DNA of 64,000 nucleotides from an uncultured Lachnospiraceae bacterium (GTDB taxonomy: Bacteria > Bacillota > Clostridia > Lachnospirales > Lachnospiraceae). Below are positions 27,087-36,073 of this stretch, piece after piece. Both the position numbers and the translations under genes were made by a program. Numbering within the stretch: position 1 is the stretch's first letter; each line of letters begins with the position of its first letter. The notes below the pieces were generated by a model. That model did not search any database, was not told where the DNA came from, and saw only the letters and a list, made by a program, of their open reading frames with translations. The DNA lies in the NCBI GenBank assembly GCA_947567595.1, contig CANOMQ010000005.1, positions 62,001 to 126,000 of the forward strand, written 5' to 3'.

Positions 27087-27560
27087 ATGTATATAGAATC
27101 AAGGAACAGTCAGGTGGCGATGAATACAGCATCAAATGCGCCAGCAGTCGCGTCTGTAAGCGCTTCAAGACCTGTTGTGCAGGCAGATGCGGACACTGCG
27201 GTACCTGTACGTGTGGAGACCACGGATGGAGAAAACACACAGGCACAGGAAAGTTCAAGTCAGAGCTATAAGATGGGAAAAACAGGCACAAACAAGGTAA
27301 ATGCCAATGATACCCGCACCGCGGAAGAAAAGAAAGCGGCAGAGCATGAAAAGATTAAGAAAGCAATCGGAAAAATGAACGCACAGCTTCCAAACTCCGA
27401 GGTGAAATTCGGAATTCACGAGAAGACGGAACGCGTGACAATCAAGCTGATTGATAAGGAAACAAAGGAAGTCATCAAAGAGTTTCCGCCGGAAAAAACA
27501 CTTGATATGATTGCGAAATGCATGGAGCTTGCAGGAGTGCTGATGGACGAGAAGCTTTAA
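27087..27560 (+). CDS. flaG: FlaG family flagellar protein
   Basis: 157 aa. The N-terminal 85 residues are low-complexity, rich in Ala, Ser, Thr and Gln. The C-terminal 75 residues carry the FlaG domain: AIGKMNAQLPNSEVKFGIHE, then VTIKLIDKETKEVIKEFPPE and LDMIAKCMELAGVLMDEKL. FlaG proteins influence filament length and are usually next to fliD, as here. GGAGGTGAA precedes the ATG. It starts a short operon fed by a sigma-28 promoter. Confidence 0.88.
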   Translation: MYIESRNSQVAMNTASNAPAVASVSASRPVVQADADTAVPVRVETTDGENTQAQESSSQSYKMGKTGTNKVNANDTRTAEEKKAAEHEKIKKAIGKMNAQLPNSEVKFGIHEKTERVTIKLIDKETKEVIKEFPPEKTLDMIAKCMELAGVLMDEKL

Positions 27561-27605
27561 AAGCATATAAATCTATAATGAAAAAGAAAGGATTGGGATG
27601 GGATT

Positions 27606-29354
27606 ATGTCAGATAGAATGAGAATAACCGGAATGGTTTCAGGAATGGATACGGAAAGTATCGTGCAGCAGCTTGTAGCGGTAAAGCAGAAAAAGGTGGA
27701 TGACCTTAAAAATGATCAGAAGAAGCTGGAATGGAAGCAGAACGCGTGGCAGGATTTGAATACGAAGATTTATAATTTTTACAGTGGCACGCTTTCCAAA
27801 CTGCGTTTAAGCAGCGCGTTTAAAAAGCAGAAAACGACGGTTTCCGATACGACAAAGGCATCTGTAACGGCGAGCGGAAGCGCAGTAAACGGCATGCAGA
27901 CTCTTCAGATAAAGGAAATTGCGAAGCAGGGCTATTTGACGGGAGCGAAGCTGAATTCCAACATCAAATACAACAGCTCAAACAATATCATGGGTATTTC
28001 AAATGACTTAGTTGGGCAGCGAATTAAAGTTACGGCGAATACGACGCTTGAGGAAGGTACCAAATATAAGTATAATGATGCCGGCGAGATTGTCCTTGCA
28101 ACAAAAGAAGAGATTGCAATGGCAGAACAGGGTCTGATGAACCTTAGGACGGCGGACGGCAGTGAAAAGTTAAAAGTAACATCAGAAATTAAATTCACAG
28201 AGGATATGACCATACAGGATTTTGTCGGCGAGCTGAAAAATGCCGGTGTGAATGCATCGTTTGATGAGACCTACCAGCGCTTTTATATCAGTGCCAAAGA
28301 GACAGGTAAAGAGAATGATTTTACGATAGAGAACCTGCCGACTTCCTTGTCTGACGGCGCGCCGATGGGGAATGCGCTGGAGCTTTTGGGACTTGATCCT
28401 ACAAAGACCATTACATATGAGGATGGCTCTACCGCGACGGCATCAAGAATTGACGGACAGGACGCAAAGATTGTCCTTAACGGTGCTGAGTACACGTCAG
28501 CTTCAAACAGCTTTGAAATCAACGGTTTGAATATTATGGCATTAAACAAGACGGCAGATGACGAGGAAATTACAATCAATACCGTTACGGATGTTGATGC
28601 TGCATATAATGTCATTAAAGAGTTCCTGACAGAGTACAACGAGCTGATTAATGAAATGGATAAGCTCTATAATGCGGACTCCGCAAGAAAGTACAACATG
28701 CTTTCCGCAGACGACAAGGAAGCGATGACAGATGATGAGGTTGAGACATGGGAAGGCACGATTAAGGGCTCGCTTTTGAGAAAGGACACACAGCTAAGCG
28801 CTGTTATCAGTGCACTGACCAATGGAATGATGAGCGGCGCTACAATAGGTGCAAGGACAACGTATGTTAAGGGGCAAAATAAGGACAGTGATGAGCTGAT
28901 TGAAATCAAAGAAGGCGGAAAGCAGATGTACCTTTCAGACTTTGGTATTAAGACACTAGGGTACTTTAATGCGAAGGATAATGAACATCACGCTTATTAT
29001 ATTGACGGTGACCCGGATGTGGACAGTGTTTCAGGAAAGGATGATAAGCTTAGAAAAGCGCTGCAAAGAGATCCGGAGGGAACAGCAGACTTCTTTGCGG
29101 GTCTGTGTAAAAATCTGTACACCGCGCTTGATAAGACAATGAGCACGAGTACAGACTATAGCAGTATCTATAAGGTATATAATGACAAGCAGTTAAAGAA
29201 GGATTATGATAATTACAGCAAGAAGATTAAGGAAGCTGAGAAAAAACTCAGTGCTTATGAAGACAAATGGTATGATAAGTTCTCTAAGATGGAGACGGCA
29301 TTATCGAAGCTGCAGTCAAATCAGAGTATTGTGTCAAGTATGTTTGGAAATTAG
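27606..29354 (+). CDS. fliD: Flagellar filament cap protein FliD
   Basis: 582 aa. RITGMVSGMDTESIVQQLVAV is the FliD N-terminal signature; AWQDLNTKIYNFYSGTLSKL follows. The middle has FTIENLPTSLSDGAPMG and the repeated inner-domain pattern KIVLNGAEYTSASNSFEING. The end, KKIKEAEKKLSAYEDKWYDK with LQSNQSIVSSMFGN, is the C-terminal coiled coil. FliD sits at the filament tip and folds incoming flagellin. It lies between flaG and fliS, the usual order. Confidence 0.93.
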   Translation: MSDRMRITGMVSGMDTESIVQQLVAVKQKKVDDLKNDQKKLEWKQNAWQDLNTKIYNFYSGTLSKLRLSSAFKKQKTTVSDTTKASVTASGSAVNGMQTLQIKEIAKQGYLTGAKLNSNIKYNSSNNIMGISNDLVGQRIKVTANTTLEEGTKYKYNDAGEIVLATKEEIAMAEQGLMNLRTADGSEKLKVTSEIKFTEDMTIQDFVGELKNAGVNASFDETYQRFYISAKETGKENDFTIENLPTSLSDGAPMGNALELLGLDPTKTITYEDGSTATASRIDGQDAKIVLNGAEYTSASNSFEINGLNIMALNKTADDEEITINTVTDVDAAYNVIKEFLTEYNELINEMDKLYNADSARKYNMLSADDKEAMTDDEVETWEGTIKGSLLRKDTQLSAVISALTNGMMSGATIGARTTYVKGQNKDSDELIEIKEGGKQMYLSDFGIKTLGYFNAKDNEHHAYYIDGDPDVDSVSGKDDKLRKALQRDPEGTADFFAGLCKNLYTALDKTMSTSTDYSSIYKVYNDKQLKKDYDNYSKKIKEAEKKLSAYEDKWYDKFSKMETALSKLQSNQSIVSSMFGN

Positions 29355-29402
29355 GAAACAGTATCAATAAGGTGGAATATAAAGAAAAGAGGGAACTAGC
29401 GA

Positions 29403-29879
29403 ATGCTGAAACAAAACGGTTATGCACAATATCAGAACGCCAAAATCATGACTGCTTCTCCGGCAGAGCTTACGCTTATGCTTTATGAGGGCGCCATAAA
29501 GTTTGGAAATATTGCAATCGTTGCGATGGAAAACAAAAATCCGGCAAAAGCACACGAGAATATTGTAAGGGTAGAAAACATTATACAGAATTTCCGGGAT
29601 ACATTGGATAAAAAATATCCGATATGGGAAGAATTTGAGAAGATTTATGTCTATCTCCTGCGCAGATGTCATGAATGCAATATGAAGAAGGATCCTGAAA
29701 TTATGGAGGAAGTGTTAAAACACATCCGTTCGATGCGGGACAACTGGAAAGAAGTCATGAAAAAAGTAGCTGCTGACAAATCAAATCCTGCGGCGCAGGC
29801 AAGAGTGGCAAGCGGTCGGGGAAACGGGGCAGGATATACTGCATCGGCAGGAGCCGCCGCAAAACTTTCGGGAGCTTAG
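29403..29879 (+). CDS. fliS: Flagellin export chaperone FliS
   Basis: 158 aa. The N-terminal MLKQNGYAQYQNAKIMTASP followed by AELTLMLYEGAIKFGNIAI is the FliS signature, and the helical bundle continues through about residue 125. FliS binds the disordered C-terminal end of flagellin and keeps it unpolymerised. The last 30 residues, rich in Ala and Gly, are a flexible extra tail. It is directly after fliD and before a FliT-like gene. Confidence 0.93.
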   Translation: MLKQNGYAQYQNAKIMTASPAELTLMLYEGAIKFGNIAIVAMENKNPAKAHENIVRVENIIQNFRDTLDKKYPIWEEFEKIYVYLLRRCHECNMKKDPEIMEEVLKHIRSMRDNWKEVMKKVAADKSNPAAQARVASGRGNGAGYTASAGAAAKLSGA

Positions 29880-29892
29880 GAAGGGAAGGCAT

Positions 29893-30369
29893 ATGACAGA
29901 AGACTATTTACAAATCATGATAGAATGTCTCGAAAAGAAAATCGACGTGCTGGACAGGGTGCTTGAGCTTGATAAAAGGCAGCTTGCCATTGCGTTAGAG
30001 CAGCCCTTTGACATGGAAAAGTATGATCAGTCAATGGACGAAAAGGGTGTGTTGATTGACGAGCTGAATAAGCTTGACGACGGTTTTACAAGTACGTACG
30101 AGCGCGTGCGTGACGAAGTGCAGGCAGACCCGAAGGCTTATGCCGATAAAGTACAGCGAATGCAGGATTTAATTCGCATGGCAGTTGATAAGGGTGTGAC
30201 AGTGGAAGCGCAGGAACAGCGTGGAAAGCAGGCAATGCAGTCCGCCATGAAAGCAAAACGTAAAGAAATCAAGACCGTTAAAGTCAGCAATGAGGCTGCG
30301 ACGAAGTATTATAAAGCGATGAGCCGGGTTAATAACATAGACCCGCAGCTAATGGATAGAAAGAAGTGA
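29893..30369 (+). CDS. FliT/FlgN-like helical flagellar protein
   Basis: 158 aa, all helical with high charge: YLQIMIECLEKKIDVLDRVL, LDKRQLAIALEQPFDMEKYD and LIDELNKLDDGFTSTYERVR. The pattern, size and place after fliS fit the FliT/FlgN chaperone class, which serves FliD or junction proteins, but sequence alone does not show which. GGGAAGG precedes ATG 29893. Its stop codon lies inside the terminator stem. Confidence 0.6.
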   Translation: MTEDYLQIMIECLEKKIDVLDRVLELDKRQLAIALEQPFDMEKYDQSMDEKGVLIDELNKLDDGFTSTYERVRDEVQADPKAYADKVQRMQDLIRMAVDKGVTVEAQEQRGKQAMQSAMKAKRKEIKTVKVSNEAATKYYKAMSRVNNIDPQLMDRKK

Positions 30370-30394
30370 ACCGTTTATCGGTTCATTTCTTTCG
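30360..30394 (+). terminator. Terminator of the flaG-fliD-fliS operon
   Basis: GAAAGAAGTGAACCG pairs with CGGTTCATTTCTTTC (one G-U pair) around a TTTAT loop. The stem includes the last codons and stop of the FliT-like gene. The T-run is interrupted. Confidence 0.75.
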
Positions 30395-30440
30395 TTTGGG
30401 AAGGAAATACATAAATTGTAGATACAATTGCAAAAATATG

Positions 30441-30469
30441 TTGACATTTTCTGTCAACTGGAATATACT
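30441..30469 (+). promoter_or_regulatory. Sigma-A promoter with overlapping palindrome
   Basis: TTGACA at 30441, 17 bases, TATACT at 30464: a near-perfect sigma-A promoter. TTGACA-TTTTC-TGTCAA is a perfect inverted repeat starting on the -35, which could be an operator. Confidence 0.8.
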
Positions 30470-30544
30470 TAACTTGTAAAAACAATACATGGAAGTAGCT
30501 GCTGATTGGTAACAATGAACAGCAGAGTCGAAGGGAGTATGCTT

Positions 30545-30859
30545 ATGATAGTAAGAAATCATTTGGAAACAGGAAACGCGGCTTACGACAAACAGATAAC
30601 TTCTGTTAGTGAACGCAAGGAAGCCCTATCGGAGCAGAAGGCTAATGAACCGGAAAAAGCGGCAGAGCTGACCTTATCCGGCTATACGAAGCAGGCTGCG
30701 CAGGAGAACGGGCTGTCGGCGGAAAGTGACATTTTCGATGTTTCAAAGGCAGATGAAATGATACGTCAGGCAAATCTGAATATCTTAAATCAGGCAGATG
30801 ACGCATTCAAGGTTCAGTCAGGACAGACGATAGCAAAAGCAATCGAATTATTGAAGTAA
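30545..30859 (+). CDS. Small protein with flagellin-like ends (mini-flagellin-like)
   Basis: 104 aa. ATG 30545 has GGGAG 7 bases upstream; in-frame starts at 30506 and 30539 lack this spacing. The C-terminal 36 residues (ADEMIRQANLNILNQADDAF, VQSGQTIAKAIELL) line up without gaps with flagellin C-terminal D0 (AEEMVKYSNLQILQQAGQSM), about 13 of 36 identical to the flagellin at 39864. The start MIVRNHLETGNAAYDKQI also resembles [18 protein letters not shown]. The middle is short, charged and unlike flagellin D1-D3. It cannot build a normal filament; it could bind FliS or FliW, which recognise flagellin ends. Unlike the flagellins it is driven by sigma-A. Function not known; the homology is by eye. 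Confidence 0.7.
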   Translation: MIVRNHLETGNAAYDKQITSVSERKEALSEQKANEPEKAAELTLSGYTKQAAQENGLSAESDIFDVSKADEMIRQANLNILNQADDAFKVQSGQTIAKAIELLK

Positions 30860-30886
30860 TCAAAATAATGGAGTGCATTAAAAATC

Positions 30887-30916
30887 AAGAGACTGGTTTG
30901 GAAGCCAGTCTCTTTT
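30887..30916 (+). terminator. Terminator of the mini-flagellin-like gene
   Basis: AGAGACTGG and CCAGTCTCT form a 9-base stem, followed by TTTTT. It makes the small gene a separate transcription unit. Confidence 0.85.
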
Positions 30917-30973
30917 TGCATATAGAAAATTGTACGAATTAAATAATATATATATATTTTTCCAACTAAATAT

Positions 30974-31000
30974 TAAATTTACATAATAATTTGACGATAT
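30974..31000 (+). promoter_or_regulatory. Sigma-28 promoter of flagellin locus 1
   Basis: TAAA at 30974, 15 bases, GACGATAT ending at 31000; one mismatch in the -10 core. Located 52 bases before the GTG start of the first flagellin. Confidence 0.75.
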
Positions 31001-31051
31001 ACCTTATAGAGTTTGTATAATCATTAAAATTATGTCAACGGAGGACTACAC

Positions 31052-32719
31052 GTGGTTATCACACATAATACAGCGGCTATGAACGCAAACAGACAATTAG
31101 GGATTGCAGGCAGACAGGGGGCAGGCAGCACGGAAAAGCTGTCATCAGGCTACCGGGTCAACCGTGCCGCCGACGATGCGGCAGGACTGTCCATATCCGA
31201 GAAAATGAGAAAGCAGATTAGAGGATTGAACAGAGCCTCCGAAAATGCACAGGATGGAATATCACTGGTACAGACTGCGGAAGGAGCGTTAGACGAGGTT
31301 CATGATATGCTGCAGCGTATGAACGAGCTTGCGATACAGTCCGCAAACGGAACAAATTCCGAGACAGACCGTAGATACATACAGGATGAGATAGACCAAC
31401 TAAACAACGGAAATTGTGCCGCAGGCAGTAAAGGCACTGCTTACGACATATCCGGAGGCATATGGTTACTTGTCCAATTCCTCCATCGGAATCGGATTGG
31501 ATGTGTATCGGGACAATTCGTCAACATTGGCATCTGTTACACTCGGGGCGCAGGTATGGCCTGACGGTACAGCAACGCCCAAAGCGGAGCTTACCTATAA
31601 GCTTAGTGTCAATGTCAATACGCTGCTTGACAGTAACAATGCAGTCAATCTGACACCGCAGATGACGAGGCGACGATTGCAAATAGATTAAAAGCAGGCG
31701 GGAGTAATCTGGCGTCCGATACAGTGCTTTCCCAATACGGTACAGGGTATCTTGCCTGTATGTATTTGGGCTATCTTGCTAATGGCGGCGGCAATGTGAC
31801 GCAGGAAGGGATACGAAAAGGTGTTGACAAGGTCTTAAGTGAACTAAAAGGAAACAGTACGACAAAGGGAAAAAGTCTTAATGATGTGATAAAAGACTGT
31901 TCAGGCGGCACTTATAATGGCATTCAGGATTTCCAAAACAAGTTTGGTGATGCGGATTCGGCTGCATTTGTAAAGAAACTTGTAACGCTTGCCGGAAGCA
32001 ATGGAACGGGCGGACTTGCCGCAGGCTTTGCATCTGAAAACGGGATACTGCCCGATACGCCACTATCGCCTCAGATTGGATTGTTTGAGCTTGACACAGA
32101 TCACAGTGATGTGACAAATCAGTATCCCACGGATTATCCGGTTATGTCGGGAGGAGGCGCATTGACGGCTGGAACCGGTATTGACGGCAATGCAGTCGGT
32201 GGAACAGGAACACCGGGAACCGGAGGCGGCGGAACCGGAGGAGGCGGCGGAACTGGCGGCGGACCGGGAGCACCGGGAACTGGCGATAAACCCACAGGAC
32301 CTGCTTGGAAAGAGGTCACGTATTTTGGTGGGCTAAAGCTTCAGGTCAGTGCGGAAAGCGACGAACGAATGGAGATATACATCGAAGGCATAAGCTGCCA
32401 TCAGATTGGCATACAGGACGTGGATGTCACGACACAGGATGACGCGACGCGTGCCATTGACATGATTGTCTTTGCGCTAAACAGGGTATCCTCACAGCGC
32501 GCCACGCTTGGCGCATATCAGAACCGCTTAGAGCACACAATCAAAAATCTTGATAATGTTGTGGAAAATACACAGGCGGCGGAGTCTCAAATTCGAGATA
32601 CGGATATGGCACAGGAAATGGTGAAGTATTCCAACAATCAGATTTTGCAGCAGGCAGGACAGTCAATGCTTGCACAGACCACGCAGGCGGCGGACGGCGT
32701 TATGCGTCTGCTGCAATAA
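31052..32719 (+). pseudogene. Broken flagellin with remains of a flagellinolysin-type domain
   Basis: Three pieces in two frames. Piece one (31052 to about 31408) is an intact D0-D1 start from GTG 31052, through [20 protein letters not shown] to QDEIDQLNN. Piece two, shifted +1 (about 31410-31658), reads [40 protein letters not shown] and SVNVNTLL. Piece three, back in the first frame (about 31660-32719), reads GTGYLACMYLGYLANGGG, a Gly-Thr-Pro-rich linker near 32210-32290, and a complete flagellin C-terminus RDTDMAQEMVKYSNNQILQQ. From memory, pieces two and three flank the HExxH core in flagellinolysins; that core is absent here, so both junctions look like deletions. No full-length product is possible. 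It shares a transcript with the next two genes. Confidence 0.78.
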
Positions 32720-32740
32720 ATAAAACATAGGAGAAGAAGG

Positions 32741-33820
32741 ATGATGACAGCATTACCGATTTCCGTTTGCATGATTGCAAAAAATGAGGAAAAATACATC
32801 GGGCAATGCCTGCAAAGCATCTCGCGGTTCGGATTGGAAATCGTGGTTGCGGATACAGGCTCGACAGATCGGACAAAAGAAATCGCAAAGCAGTATACCG
32901 ATAAGGTATTTGATTTCGAATGGTGCTCTGATTTTAGCAAGGCAAGGAATTTTTGTGCGGACAAGGCGTCTAATAACCGGATTTTGGCGATTGACTGTGA
33001 CGAGAAAATTCAAGCCTTGGATACAAAACGCTTAGCAGAGCAGATAAAGCAGTTTCCGCACTTTGTTGGAAAAATAACAATCAAAAATTTGCGTAAAAAT
33101 GACAATGAAAGCGAAGCTCCCGCAGACTATTCCACAGACGAAATCGTGCGTCTTTACCCAAAAAATGAGTATGAATTTGTGTTTCCGGTTCATGAGCAGC
33201 TTAGAAAAATCGGCGCGTCCGATGACAAGGAACCGCTTTCGTGCTTTGATGTCCCGATAGAACTGGTCCATTATGGCTATGCGCTCTCAAAAGAAGAGAT
33301 GTACGCAAAACAACAGCGGAACTTGGCTCTTTTATACCACATGGCAGAGGACGAGCCAAAGAATGCGTATGTACAGTTTCAGATAGGGCAGTCGCAGGCG
33401 ATTATCGGAAACCATACCGAGGCGGTTGGGGCATATGAAAAAGCGCTTTCGCTTGACGCAGATGTGACAAAGCCCTATGTACAGCTTCTTTTGGTATCCC
33501 TTGCAAGGACATACCGCAATGCCGGATACCCCGAAAAAGCGTTGTCTTTTATGGAACAATATGCACCGCTTTGCAAAACGGCAAAATTTACGGAGCTGCA
33601 TGCGGAACTGCTTTGGGGCAGCGGACAGCGCCTGAAATCAATGGCACTTTATCTGAAAGCGACACTGCTGCCAGACGCGGATACCTTAGGTGAGGGGCTG
33701 CTCCGGTGCTATGCGCATTTAATTCAGGGTTACTACGATACGGGTGATACAAAAATGGCAGAGATGTTCAAAATAAAATTCGCGGAGTGTAAGGAATCAC
33801 AGGAAAAAGGGCTTTCATGA
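32741..33820 (+). CDS. GT2 glycosyltransferase with TPR repeats, likely flagellin-modifying
   Basis: 359 aa. It begins SVCMIAKNEEKYIGQCLQSI, VVADTGSTDRTKEIA and LAIDCDEKIQ, the compact GT2 domain common in flagellin-linked transferases. The C-terminal half has tetratricopeptide-like helices: NAYVQFQIGQSQAIIGNHTE, AVGAYEKALSLDADV and YPEKALSFMEQYAPL. It sits between two flagellin loci with no terminator between, and its end overlaps an alternative start of the next flagellin. O-glycosylation of flagellin in the cytoplasm before export is the likely role. Same family as the genes at 42558 and 48497. Confidence 0.85.
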   Translation: MMTALPISVCMIAKNEEKYIGQCLQSISRFGLEIVVADTGSTDRTKEIAKQYTDKVFDFEWCSDFSKARNFCADKASNNRILAIDCDEKIQALDTKRLAEQIKQFPHFVGKITIKNLRKNDNESEAPADYSTDEIVRLYPKNEYEFVFPVHEQLRKIGASDDKEPLSCFDVPIELVHYGYALSKEEMYAKQQRNLALLYHMAEDEPKNAYVQFQIGQSQAIIGNHTEAVGAYEKALSLDADVTKPYVQLLLVSLARTYRNAGYPEKALSFMEQYAPLCKTAKFTELHAELLWGSGQRLKSMALYLKATLLPDADTLGEGLLRCYAHLIQGYYDTGDTKMAEMFKIKFAECKESQEKGLS

Positions 33821-33846
33821 TACACACCGCAAAAGGTGAGATATCA

Positions 33847-35849
33847 ATGGTTATTGCACATAATATGAAGGCAATGAATGCCGACAGACAGCTCAATATT
33901 GTAACATCCGACAAGGCAAAAAGCTCGGAAAAGCTATCGTCAGGCTACCGGATTAACCGCGCTGCCGATGACGCGGCGGGATTGTCCATTTCGGAGAAGA
34001 TGCGCCATCAGATCAGAGGTCTATACAGAGGTGCCAACAATATTGAAGAAGGCGTTGGCTATTGTCAGGTGGCAGATGGAGCATTAAATGAGATGCATGA
34101 CATGCTGCAGCGCATGAATGAGCTGTGCATACAGGCGGCGAATGGGACGCTTTCTGATACGGATAGAGGGTATATTGATGAAGAAGTTCAGCTTTTGAAG
34201 GCAGAGGTAGACCGTACTTGCCGCACGACAAGGTTTAATGAGGAATATATTTTCCGGTGTGAAGATGTGGAGGAAGAGAAGCCGCATGATGTATATAAAC
34301 TGTCTTTTACAGGGACTCCAAAAGATTTGTTTATATATAATTCTTCTTATGATGCGGATGATGCGTATGAAGGGGTTGTATTTCGGGGGAGACGTTATAC
34401 GTGGGATGAAATCAATCCTTTAATGTATGACAAGACAACACATGAGTTTCGGGAAGGAGAATACTCAATTCGGGCAGATGACGATACCGTATTGACGCTT
34501 ATATGCGAAAAAGGCGCAAAACTGCCGCAGGTGTCGAGAAAGTTCAGAACGAGCGCTGACGGAAGAGGCATTTATGTCAATGATGATCTTGTAAGCTGGA
34601 ATAATGTGAAGGTGGCAGGGGATCAGTACAGCTTAGAAAATATGTCCTTCATGCGGAGGATATCAATAACGGAGGGAAAATCCCGTATCATGGTCCGAAT
34701 GGCGTGGAATATATACCGTTTGACGGTATATGGCTTGAGGCGACAGATCAGGAGTGGAACCTTGAAAACAGGGCGCTTTGGAAGATGACATGGGGGGAGT
34801 TTCAAGGAAATACGGTGGAGGACAGGGCTAAGCTTGACACAATTCCCGGTAAAGAGAATTTTGGATTTACCTGTGATGAAGATCATGGAAAATACGATTG
34901 GGGAAATTTGTCTACGGATATCTGGAAGGGCGACAAGACAGATGATCCCAACCCCTATCCGCCGGATGTGACGGATCCGACAAAGGATCCAAATAAAACA
35001 GATTTTGCGACGTATGATGAGTACACTGAGTTTACTTTTGTAAATCCTGAGGATAACGGGGAGCTTGTAGACTTTGTGTTCAGCGTCATTTATGAAATCA
35101 GCAAAGAGCAGGCAATAAAGGCATTGGATAATCTTGATATTTGTTATGGTCCGATAGAAGTCGATAATGGCGGGGAGATACAGGAGACTTCCACGCGGAT
35201 TACGGCTTCGGATGTCAAGGTATCGCTGGCTTTAGCGGATGAGTTTTATCTGGGAAGGGACTATGAGAACGGGCAGAAGGAATATGAGCTGAAAGCCCCC
35301 GCACAGCTTGTGTATACAGGCGGCGCCTTTTCCATTCAATATGCATATGACAGCAGCAGAAAAGGCGGTAATCTGACTTATACAATGGACAGAGGGGCGG
35401 TTGATGCCGAGATTGACTATCGGGTACAGTATTTGCTGGATCAGGCTGTATTTGGAAGCCCAGAGGTTTCGACAGGAATAGAGCTGTCATTGGGAACTAC
35501 GGGGGAAGGCTCGGCAATGGTCATTACGGATACGTATGACTTGAAGGTTGTCGGCACACTCTCCGAAATGCAGGCAACAGGCTGCATTGATATGGTTGGC
35601 GCGGCACTCTCCAAATTAAGCTCTGTCAGAAGCTTGTTTGGCGCGGAACAAAACAGGCTGGAACATGCCTATGCAATTAATCAGAATACACATGAGAATA
35701 CACAGAGTGCGGAATCGGCAATTCGGGATACGGACATGGCAAAGGAAATGGTCCGTTTCAGCAATGCGAATATTTTGGAGCAGTCAGGTAATTCCATGTT
35801 GGTGCAGGCAAATCAGGCAAATAATATTGTACTGTCGCTGTTACAATAG
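33847..35849 (+). pseudogene. Flagellin with a single frameshift
   Basis: ATG 33847 follows AGGTGAG by 6 bases and starts MVIAHNMKAMNADRQLNIVT, with [20 protein letters not shown]. The frame is open to about 34640, where it breaks; the other frame continues as VLHAEDINNGGKIPYHGPNG and DGIWLEATDQEWNLENRALW to a full C-terminal end RDTDMAKEMVRFSNANILEQ. Adding one A to the AAAA run at 34637-34640 would restore one protein of about 667 aa. No slippery heptamer is in frame. The D1 start departs from the others (QIRGLYRGANNIEEG). It may be a mutation or a sequencing slip. Confidence 0.75.
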
Positions 35850-35902
35850 GAACAAATAATTTTACTAATTTTGTAAAAAATACATAAATTACACAAAATG
35901 AC

Positions 35903-35930
35903 TAAAAATTTTCAGAAAATGCACCGATAA
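35903..35930 (+). promoter_or_regulatory. Sigma-28 promoter of flagellin locus 3
   Basis: TAAA at 35903, 16 bases, ACCGATAA ending at 35930. A leader of about 140 bases follows, holding two direct copies of AGCCGCT just before the AAGGAGG ribosome binding site. Confidence 0.8.
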
Positions 35931-36073
35931 ATATAATATATATTGTAAAGGGAGTTACAGAATATATTAACAATAATAAAAACCCAGATGAAAGGGGAAC
36001 GATAAAAAAATAATAAATATGGGATAGCCGCTTAGCGAAATGGATGTCATGAGCCGCTGAAGGAGGAAAAAAT

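Noticed and set aside
34630-34650. Programmed -1 frameshift in flagellin 2
   Set aside because: No X-XXY-YYZ slippery sequence is in the reading frame and no downstream pseudoknot was seen; a missing A is simpler.
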